From: PWXP01 sp034005525
GTDB lineage: Bacteria; Planctomycetota; Planctomycetia; Pirellulales; Thermoguttaceae
Assembly (NCBI GenBank): GCA_034005525.1
Contig: JAVEUP010000019.1
Coordinates: 3,027 to 67,026, forward strand
Direction of reading: 5' to 3'
Length of the DNA stretch: 64,000 nucleotides
Shown here: in pieces, positions 19,284 through 27,800 of the stretch
Layout: each line of letters starts with the position of its first letter
Numbering within the stretch: the first letter of the stretch is position 1
Notes under the pieces: generated by a model
Database searches by the model: none
What the model was told of the DNA's origin: nothing
The model's input: the letters and a program-made list of their open reading frames with translations, nothing else
Program-made: the position numbers and the translations under genes

Positions 19284-20399
19284 TTACTCATGGGGCGGCA
19301 GGAATTCGCCTTCGGCGCGCGTGGAATAAGCCCGCCACACGCCGATATGCACGTCATCGCTGAACCAACGGACCGAGCCGTCCATCAATGCGGCGTTCAC
19401 GCCACCCTTGTGGTGGCTGCGCGCGGTCACGGCGGCAAAGGTGGCTGCCGTGCTGGACCGCCCTTCCTGCTGGTTGGTCCAGTCGACGTCATAGGTGACG
19501 CCGTCGACCGTCGCCAGTACCTCGGCATTCGGCGGGAACGTGGTCGTGAAGCCGGTCTGGTGCGCGCGGCCGTCCACCCACTCGGTATGGCCGCTGCTCG
19601 ACATAAAATCTCCTCGCGGAACGCCGCCAGCCGACGGAATGTCGGCCACGGTGGTCGGAAGGGGAAGATTCCCCGGGATGCCGGCATTCCGAAAATATGG
19701 GTTCCAAGCCTTGACCTCCGAAGCACAGAGCGTGAAGCTGAGGCCGTCGGCAACCGATGCGGCACGGGTGTTCCTGCCCATGTGGAACATGCCGTCGCCT
19801 CCCTCGCGTGTGCTTGGGTTGAAGATCATCCAGCGGCCCATATTCATCCCGTAGTTGATCGGGAAGTGATTGGGGTTGCCGCTGCTGTCCAACCGCACTT
19901 CATCGCGGCGCTCGGAAGGGCACAGGTAGGTTGGCACGCGCAGCGACCTCAGACGCACCACGCTTCCGTCGGCGGCTGTAACGGTTGGATCCAGGTTATA
20001 GCTTTGCGAGAAGTCGATGGCGGAATACATGCCGCCCAATTCGAGATACGGGAGAATTTGCGCCTGGACCGACCACGGATCGATGTTTCCGTTGAGAGGC
20101 TGGGGCATGTTGGGGGCGGGAAACGCCCTATTGCGGGCCTCGAAGTTGGCAACGGCCAATCCGATTTGCCGGAGATTGTTCGCACAGGCCGAGACGCGGG
20201 CGGCTTCTCTCGCCGCTTGGACCGCGGGCAGAAGCATCGCGAAGAGCAATGCCAGAATGATCATGACCACAAGCAATTCCACCAGGGTAAAACCGTTGCG
20301 TTGAGCATGTGCAGGAGTTCCGAAGGATTGCGGCTGGACTTTGCGAAGCTCGTCCGGGGCAGGCAACGAGACCGACGGGAAACGACGAAACGACATCAT
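19284..20399 (-). CDS. DUF1559 pilin-like secreted protein
   Basis: A 371-residue member of the DUF1559 family, greatly expanded in Planctomycetota. The type IV pilin/pseudopilin N-terminus is GFTLVELLVVMIILALLFA, followed by AAREAARVSACANNLRQIGL. The C-terminal part carries HKGGVNAALMDGSVRWFSDD, the characteristic family end. ATG at 20399 (MMSFRRF) is chosen for the AAGGAG 8 bases upstream. It has its own promoter (20598-20626) and a leader of about 190 bases. Function is unknown; export through the pseudopilin pathway and cell-surface location are expected. Confidence 0.92.
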   Translation of the reverse strand: MMSFRRFPSVSLPAPDELRKVQPQSFGTPAHAQRNGFTLVELLVVMIILALLFAMLLPAVQAAREAARVSACANNLRQIGLAVANFEARNRAFPAPNMPQPLNGNIDPWSVQAQILPYLELGGMYSAIDFSQSYNLDPTVTAADGSVVRLRSLRVPTYLCPSERRDEVRLDSSGNPNHFPINYGMNMGRWMIFNPSTREGGDGMFHMGRNTRAASVADGLSFTLCASEVKAWNPYFRNAGIPGNLPLPTTVADIPSAGGVPRGDFMSSSGHTEWVDGRAHQTGFTTTFPPNAEVLATVDGVTYDVDWTNQQEGRSSTAATFAAVTARSHHKGGVNAALMDGSVRWFSDDVHIGVWRAYSTRAEGEFLPPHE

Positions 20400-20597
20400 A
20401 GAGAGGCTCCTTAACTTAGGGGGAACAAAGGTTGTGCTGGACTCTACTTGCGGGAAACACCGGGCGTGTGGCCGCGTTCGACCAGCCACATTGCCCGCGG
20501 CGGGAAACGGGACGCCGACTGCGATCGAGACTCATTCTCAACATTCGGGCCGAAACTAAATCCACCCTGCGGTAGTTTAAGTACTTCAACAATCCGG

Positions 20598-20626
20598 ATT
20601 ATACGAAACATTTCCAGAGCCGTCAA
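20598..20626 (-). promoter_or_regulatory. Consensus promoter of the DUF1559 gene
   Basis: Minus strand: TTGACG (20626-20621), 17-bp spacer, TATAAT (20603-20598). Confidence 0.65.
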
Positions 20627-20670
20627 GCAGGCGGTCCGCTACAAAGGGACGGTTTTTCACACTGCTCCCC

Positions 20671-22314
20671 CTAATGGGGTGCAGCATGGATTGCATCTCG
20701 ATCTCCTACCCCGTCATGAAGAACCCAAATAGGGCTAGGCGATTCCCCTTCGGAACGGTAGCAACGCACGCGTCCGCGACGGCACAGACACAACGCCAGT
20801 CCAGGGAATCCAAGCATCAGTAGCAGAACCGCCGATGGTTCCGGTATGGCAGCGATCGCGGCATTACGCGCGTCAATCTCCGCCAGGAGAATCCCTGCAT
20901 CGGTGGTCGGCGGCAAGTAATCGGCAAAGTCCAGCGGGTCGACCATTCCGCCGGCATCCGGGTCGAACAGGGTCTGCGCATTCAATTCGAAGCTGAACTG
21001 ATCCCACCATGAGCCGCTGTCCAGCGCAACTTCCGTCCAGATATCGAAAAAGGAGTCGACGGCGAACTCGCCGAACACTTCCCGATCAATGAACAGTTGG
21101 ACCTGGGAATGGGAGGTTTCTTCGCTCCCGCTCGGGGCGAAGCTTGAGAGAACTTGAAACTCCTTTTCCGTATTATCGAATTCGCCTTCCCATCCGATCA
21201 CCTGAGGGGTTTCGCCAGCCAGGTTCAGTTGCACGAGTTGAATCGGAATCGGTGTATTCTCGTTGTCGAACTGAATGAGATAACCTTCGGCTGTCGTGGC
21301 TGATGGTGGAAGCTGTGGATGAATCAGAATTGAAGAGGGGTTGCTCGGCAGGATGGGGGCTTGCACGGCAACTTGGTCCAATCCGATCGACACATAGTCG
21401 CTGTAAACCGAGACGAACGACTCTTGCAGCAAAGGATCCGTAGTGGTCACCAGTGCATAGTCAAGCGGCCTGACTAGCCCGTCCCAGACGAACGGCTTTG
21501 GGCTGGCCGTGGTCGCGGCTTCGATCTTCGCGCGAAGCCGCACGTCACCGGCCGTAGAGTAGACGTAGATTAGGTCCGCCGCGCCAAGATCCGAATCGGG
21601 CTCGATGATCCCTTCGGGATAGAACGGGTCGCGGATCAGAAGCTTATTGTCGCTCGTATAGCCGTCGAGGGTGACGACGTGACCTCCTTGACGCGGGCCG
21701 AGCACGCCCGGTGAAGTCTCCAGATACCAGCCGATGTGGAGCATGACGTCTTCGCCGCTGGCGATTTCCGACTTGATCCAGTTAAGCGTGGCCGTGTCGC
21801 CGTGACTGCCCACGCTGTAGCCGTTGTAACCGCTGCCCTGGAACTTGACGTCGAATTGGTTGAGACTGTTGTTGTTCGCACTGCGGAGGTAGCGGCGCAG
21901 TCCTTTGACATAGTTGTCGCGACTGGTACCTTTGAAAAACTCGGGCTCACCAGGGTCCCCAAAGTTCGGATTTGGAATTCGGTTCGTCTTCGAGTCGGTG
22001 GCGAGCCGGTCGATGAGCCCGTTGTGGTCGCCGCCGTTGTCGTCATCCCAAGCGTCGGGCACGATGTCGTAACCCTGCTTGTCGAACCAGGTGAAAGAGT
22101 TCGCGGCTGCGGTCGGAGCGCAGTGGTAATCACCGCCGTCCTCCCGGCCGGCCTTCTGCTGGTCGAAATCAGGAACGCCATCGCGAAAGAACGAGGAAGG
22201 CGGAAATGCCTGAACCGGCAGGGCCGCGATCGATGCGAAGACAATCGTCGCAACGCCGACGGCTACCCACCGACAAGACCGTCTCCAGTAACGTGTGATT
22301 AGAGCTTTGCACAT
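20671..22314 (-). CDS. Exported C39-like peptidase-fold protein with PEP-CTERM
   Basis: A 547-residue protein with a signal peptide (WVAVGVATIVFASIAALPVQ). The next segment has a papain-type cysteine in GGDYHCAPTAAANSFTWF and a histidine in GGHVVTLDGY with RDPFYPEG, suggesting a C39-like peptidase or inactive relative. A beta-rich region of about 250 residues follows. IPEPSAVLLLMLGF with LCRRGRVR is a PEP-CTERM sorting signal recognised by exosortase. Unusually, about 28 residues follow the arginine cluster, where the signal normally ends the protein. ATG at 22314 is chosen because the signal peptide begins there. No exosortase gene is in the window. Confidence 0.8.
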   Translation of the reverse strand: MCKALITRYWRRSCRWVAVGVATIVFASIAALPVQAFPPSSFFRDGVPDFDQQKAGREDGGDYHCAPTAAANSFTWFDKQGYDIVPDAWDDDNGGDHNGLIDRLATDSKTNRIPNPNFGDPGEPEFFKGTSRDNYVKGLRRYLRSANNNSLNQFDVKFQGSGYNGYSVGSHGDTATLNWIKSEIASGEDVMLHIGWYLETSPGVLGPRQGGHVVTLDGYTSDNKLLIRDPFYPEGIIEPDSDLGAADLIYVYSTAGDVRLRAKIEAATTASPKPFVWDGLVRPLDYALVTTTDPLLQESFVSVYSDYVSIGLDQVAVQAPILPSNPSSILIHPQLPPSATTAEGYLIQFDNENTPIPIQLVQLNLAGETPQVIGWEGEFDNTEKEFQVLSSFAPSGSEETSHSQVQLFIDREVFGEFAVDSFFDIWTEVALDSGSWWDQFSFELNAQTLFDPDAGGMVDPLDFADYLPPTTDAGILLAEIDARNAAIAAIPEPSAVLLLMLGFPGLALCLCRRGRVRCYRSEGESPSPIWVLHDGVGDRDAIHAAPH

Positions 22315-22462
22315 GGTACACTCCCCGGAAATCATGATGATGGCCGCAGACGGCGCCGGAAACACTCCGGGGCGGAAACCCGTATCGGCCGTATGTGCGT
22401 ACTGAACTCCCCAATTCTGAAACCGCAGGCCGGCTCCAAGGTCGGCCACGTTTACGTTGGTG

Positions 22463-24856
22463 TCAACTGGTCACCGAGGCAGCCACGCAGGAATTGCTTG
22501 ACTGCTCCAGAAACTCGGCAATCGCGTCAAACTGGCTCTTTGCGTCGAGCCCCGCCTCACGGACAACCGCTTCGGCCTTGCCGCTGCCAAGGTAATGGCC
22601 CTGCTTGAACGGATAAAGCGTCATTTCGCGCCCCCGCTCCGAGGTTACCCAGCGATACATCGTGGGCAGCGTGAAGCCGGTGATGCCGATTGCCGACTGT
22701 GCCCGTTCTTCCGGGAAGATACGCTTCTGCTGCCCGGGAGGAAGCATATCGAACAGTTCGGCGCTGGCAACGTAGTAGGCATCCACGTCGATACCCGCCT
22801 GCGCGAGCAGCGGAAGGGTGCCGCTGACGAATTCATAGGCGACCTCGCTCCCCTGGAGGACAACGCAGGCGGGGCTATCCGTCTTGGCGCGATGCAGTAG
22901 GTAAACCCCTTTCGCCGCCTCCTGGGCCGACGAGAGCCCCAGCGCGTCGCGATTCACCACGGTTTCCGTGGGCCTGGTCACGAACGGGCAGATGACCGCC
23001 GGGCGCCGGGCAAGTGCAGCCGACATCAGCACCCAGCACTCGCGCGGGTCCCAAGGCGTCAGAGTGATGACGGTGCCGCGGGGAAAGTTCTCTTGGAGAA
23101 GTTGCAGCGATTGCGGGTCGGCGTGGGTAGGGCCGTCTTCTCCCGTTTTCAGGCCGGCGTGGGCGCATACGAGGATCAAGGGCGTGTATTCCTCTTCCCG
23201 GTGAACGCTGTGCCGCGACTGGCATCCGATGGCGTACAGCCTGGCGGCGATATGACCCAGCGGCGCCATGAAGGCGCCGTACGAGGAGCATACGCCAATG
23301 TGACGGCCGAACGCCGCGATGCCCGACATGACTCCGGCTTGCGCGTCCTCGCATATCCCGCCGATCGACAGTTTCCGGGATTGCGGATTGGTGGCCGCGT
23401 TGTAGTATCCCTCGGGAAAACCCTTATTGATTGCACCGACGCTTGTCGAGTCGACCAGGTCGGCGGCGGCCACGAACAGGGCGCCCCCACCCGCCTTGTT
23501 GTAGTAGTTCAAAACGCGGCCCAACTCGGCCCTCAGCGTCGTCGCGGTTCCTGCGGGCAGGAGCAGTTCCGGGGGCGGGGCGACGACGTTGTTCCGGGCG
23601 ACGTGGTAGACGCGGTCCAGCGATGGCCGGTCCTTTCTCGGCGTCCGGTTCCGAGAGTCCAGCCGGAGCCGGGCATCGGCAAGCCCGCGTGCAAAGTACT
23701 CCGTCATGGCCGTCTTGCTCTCCAGTTCGGCCCGGATAGCCGTCAACGCGTCCCAGAAGCACTCTTCCACAATATCGCCCGCCTTGCCGCCCCGGCAGCG
23801 CTGTTCTCCGTTTTCGCAGAAGGGAATGGAAGTCTTCGCATCTTCGATCAGGGGCTTCAGGACGTCGAGGAATCCTTTGCTGCACAAGCTGTGCCCTGCG
23901 CCATGCGATTTCCTTCCTTCAATGCCGTACCGCCAGCCCTTTTGCGTCCGGTACACGATGGCGGTAGGCTGCTTGTTGTCGAGCCGGGCAGCCGCCCGGT
24001 GCGCGGCCGCGATCTGGTGGAAGTCGGTGCCGTCGGGCACCGCGATGACGTTCCAATCGTGGAGATACGCGAATTCGGCCGGGTCCCATTGCACGTAGTC
24101 GCCCGGATTGGCGTCGAGGCGGCAGACGGCGTCGCTATCGATGGAGGCCTGGTTCCAGTCGACGTGGACGACCACGTTGTTCAAACAAGCGCTCCCGGCG
24201 GCGGCAAACGCCTCGCTTACCCGGCCCGGCGTCATGCCCCCCTCGCCCTCGATCACGTGGACCATCGGCGCACTTTCGCCGTAGTAGTCCCGGGCGGCCA
24301 GAGCCAATCCGATGGACGACGCAATGCCGACCCCCGACGCGCCGGTCGCCAGGCGCACAAACGGCGTTGCCGGTGTTGGGTGGCCGTCCAGGGCTTTGGC
24401 ACTGAACTTCTTGAAAAGCGCCGTGCCCGTAAGCGGATTCCTGCGGAATCCCAGCATGTCTTCCAGCCGGAGTTGTTCGCCCAGGGACTCGGGCAACAGG
24501 TCCGGCGCGGCAATACGGGCTATTTCGTTCCTCAGCGACCAAAGTGAATAGAGCCCGAGCGCCTTGTGGCCGGCTGCATATGAAAGGACGTCGGCGTCGG
24601 GCCGGTCCGGATTGCTCATGTCATAGTCGAGGACGCCGAATGCCAGCATGGCGGCGAATCTGCCCGACGAAATGGAGCCGCCGGGATGGCCGGACAGCGG
24701 GACGTAGTTGTAACACATCGCGATCAACGCGCGGTAGAGGAGGTCGAACGTTTCGTAGTGCTTGACGCTCTCTTCCGACAACCGGCTCTCGCAGCGGGCG
24801 TCTTCCGCGTCGATTTGCACATGCGTGGCGCGCCGCGGCCCAAATGTGAATTTCAT
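22463..24856 (-). CDS. Transketolase-like ThDP-dependent enzyme
   Basis: A 797-residue protein with the three-domain transketolase plan. SGHPGGSISSGRF (about 55-67) is the N-terminal ThDP site. The diphosphate/metal motif reads EGEGG at about 202 with NN about 22 residues later, where the family has GDG and a following Asn. The Pyr domain has GVSSYG-like HIGVCSSYGAFMAPLG and EDGPTHADPQSLQLL, and the C-domain ends FGxSA-free. It is longer than ordinary transketolase (~660), with additions around 90-160 and 330-420. It is the last gene of the operon with the kinase-oxidase fusion, 40 bp downstream of it. A ketol transfer on glycolaldehyde- or hydroxypyruvate-type donors would fit, as inference. 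Confidence 0.82.
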   Translation of the reverse strand: MKFTFGPRRATHVQIDAEDARCESRLSEESVKHYETFDLLYRALIAMCYNYVPLSGHPGGSISSGRFAAMLAFGVLDYDMSNPDRPDADVLSYAAGHKALGLYSLWSLRNEIARIAAPDLLPESLGEQLRLEDMLGFRRNPLTGTALFKKFSAKALDGHPTPATPFVRLATGASGVGIASSIGLALAARDYYGESAPMVHVIEGEGGMTPGRVSEAFAAAGSACLNNVVVHVDWNQASIDSDAVCRLDANPGDYVQWDPAEFAYLHDWNVIAVPDGTDFHQIAAAHRAAARLDNKQPTAIVYRTQKGWRYGIEGRKSHGAGHSLCSKGFLDVLKPLIEDAKTSIPFCENGEQRCRGGKAGDIVEECFWDALTAIRAELESKTAMTEYFARGLADARLRLDSRNRTPRKDRPSLDRVYHVARNNVVAPPPELLLPAGTATTLRAELGRVLNYYNKAGGGALFVAAADLVDSTSVGAINKGFPEGYYNAATNPQSRKLSIGGICEDAQAGVMSGIAAFGRHIGVCSSYGAFMAPLGHIAARLYAIGCQSRHSVHREEEYTPLILVCAHAGLKTGEDGPTHADPQSLQLLQENFPRGTVITLTPWDPRECWVLMSAALARRPAVICPFVTRPTETVVNRDALGLSSAQEAAKGVYLLHRAKTDSPACVVLQGSEVAYEFVSGTLPLLAQAGIDVDAYYVASAELFDMLPPGQQKRIFPEERAQSAIGITGFTLPTMYRWVTSERGREMTLYPFKQGHYLGSGKAEAVVREAGLDAKSQFDAIAEFLEQSSNSCVAASVTS

Positions 24857-24896
24857 GAATCCCTGCTCCTTTGCTCATGTTGAATGACAGCTTGCC

Positions 24897-27800
24897 TCAT
24901 TCGTATGTCGAGGCGACCAATTCGAACGGGTGCTTGACTTCGATCCGGCTCCCGGCCTGCTTCAGACCGTCCCGCATCTGAATGAGGCACGCCGGGCACC
25001 AACTCGTGACGACGTCGGCGCCGGATCGTTCGACATTCCGGATCTTATCCTTGCGCAGTTCCACCGAGAGATCGTAGTGTTTTCCCAATCCCCACGGTCC
25101 TCCGAGCCCACAGCATTCGTCGGCTCCGGGCATGTCGACCACTTCAACGCCGGGAATCCGGTTCAGCAGATCGAGCGTTCTGTTGGCCGTCGCGCTCACC
25201 TTGTGGCCGAGCCGTTCGTGGCACGACACGTGGACGGCCACCTTCCGGCGGACCGCCCTGGTCCCCGCCTTCATGTTCGCCGATCCCAGCTCCTCTAGGA
25301 TCAGCCGCGCCGGGTCGAAGCACTTGCCTGCAACGTCGCGGGCTTTTCTCTCATACACCGGGTCGCCAATGCGGGCGAACGTGGTTGCGTATTCCTTGAA
25401 GGCCAGGAGGCACGTGGGGCAATGCGCAACGACATACTTGTAGTCGTGAAACAGGTCGATGTTGTAGCGGGCCAGGCGAAGGTATTCGTCCATATTGCCC
25501 GCAGCCGCAAACGGTTCGCCGCAGCAGCGTTCGGCGGGCAACGACACCCTCCAGCCGTTGTGGCCCGCAATCGCGATGAAGCTCTCCATGATGGGTTCCG
25601 CCAGGAGATCGGAACTGCAGCCGTAGAAGTAGCCGACGTCGGCCTTCGACGCCGGCAGATTGTAGAGCTTCGGGTACCGGGCCTGCACGGTGCGCCAGGC
25701 CAGCGGCGGCAGATATCGGCGGAGCGGCACATGGGTTCGAAGCAGCCGCTGGGGCAGTACGGCGAGAATGGCGCGGCCCAGCGGGTTGCGCCAAAGGAAC
25801 TGTGCCAAGCCCGCCGTCCGCACCACCGCGTTGTACAGGAAACGGTGCGAGACAATGTACTCGATGATCGGCGGAACGATCCGATTGCGCTTCGGGCTGC
25901 GTATCCTTCCCACCATGTCGATCATGCTGGCGCTGGTCGGGCATTTCGACGTACATTGCCCGCAAAGCAGGCACATATCGAAGACCTTCTCGAACAGCGG
26001 GTCGTCCCGGAGCGACGCCGCGTCACCGCCCTCGAGTTCGTGCGCCAGCACCCGCTTGAAGACGGGCGCGGCTTCGCTGCGGGCAGTGAACTCGCCGGGG
26101 AGTTTGCTGAAGACCGGGCAAGCGTCGGCACATTGCGAGCAGCAAGAGCAGACGCCGGAATAGAGGTGGGAGAAATCGCCGAACCGGGCCAGGTTCAACC
26201 GGCTTTGGTGCTCTTCGACGCCCACCAAGGTGGCCACCGCCTCGCGCAGATCCATGCTCCGCGCCTCCTTGATGATCTTCGTCCCCGGATGCAACACGGC
26301 GCCGGGATCGACCTGGTCCTTGATGCGGACGAACAAGTCGAACAATTCGAAGCCGAAGACATGCGGCAGAATCATGCCCCTGGTCCTGCCGTCGGCATGC
26401 TCACCGCTCATGCTGCCCCCAACCTTGGCGACCTCCCGCGCAATTCGCGACATCACGTTGATCAGCCTTGCCCGGTCCTCGGCGTCCTTCAGGTTCAGCA
26501 GCAGATAGATGTGGAAGTTGCAGTCGCCCGCATGTCCGTGCGTGCCCGCAACGACCCCCTCTTCGCCGAAGATCTTTTCCATGGCATGGACGAATTGCAT
26601 GATCTTCACGCCGTCCCGCGGCAAGACCACGCATTCGATCATCGTAAGCGGCCTCTTCTTCTTGTCGTATGCATAGAGAACCTGCAAGGCGTTTCGGCGG
26701 CCTTGCCATAGCATGTCCTGACGCGCGGGGTCGGTAGCGACTTCGAACCCCATCGCGCTGTCGGGATACTTCCGGGCCAGCAGTGTCCGCAGTTGCTCCA
26801 CCTGACTGGCGATCAGTTGCTCCGCCTCCTCCTTGTCCATCCTGCGGATCGTGCCGATCCTCCGGGCGGGATCCCGCGGATCGGGAGCGACGTGCAAGTC
26901 GTCGAACTCGACCAGGTACATCACCTTGGCGTCTTCCGGGATGTTCATCGCAGGAAAGGTGCGGCGGATGAGCTCGAGATTAGTCGTCATGGCCGTATCG
27001 AAGCACGAAGGCCCCAGTTCGAACACCGCTGGAATGGCGTCGAACGCGTCGTTGAGGCTCGTGAAATAGACAATGCAGGTCGCCTTGTTCGTCGCCAACG
27101 GCAGGGCCCGCAGTTTGGCCTCCGTCACGATTCCCAACGTCCCCTCGCTGTGGGCGAACAGGATGCTCCAGTCGCGCGGGGCGCCGGCCTCGACCTGCCG
27201 GAGAATGTCCAGGACGTTGTAGCCCGACGAGTTCTTGGGCACGCGGGGAAACCGTTGCTCGATAACTTCTTTGTTCTCGCGCACCAGTTCGAGAATGCGA
27301 TTCCAGGGCTGCGTCCCGGATTGGATTGCCGAGGTCCACGTGCTCGTGCCGTCGGCCAAGACGACGCGGGCGTCGAGCACCTGGTGCTGGGTTGTTCCCA
27401 GTTTGCACGAGTTGGCGCCGGAGGAATTGTTGGCGATCATGCCGCCGATCGTCGCCATATCGGTCGACGAGGGATACGAGGCGAGAAAGACCCCGTGCTC
27501 CTTCAAATACTTATTGAGGTTCGTGCAGATAACGCCGGCCTGCGCCCACACGCATTTCCCGCCTTCGGGATGGTCCTCCAGTACGCGCATTGCATCCATC
27601 GACCGCATGTCGAGGACGATGCCCTCTCCCACCGACTGGCCCGGCAAGCCGCTCCCGGCGCCCCGGGCCGTGATGGGAATAGCATGCTCGCGCGCAAACG
27701 CCACCGCATTCTCCACTTCTTCGTGGCTGCGCACGCCGACCACCGCCTTGGGTTCCATCTTGATGGGCCCGACGTCGGTCGAATACCCGAGCAGCGCGAC

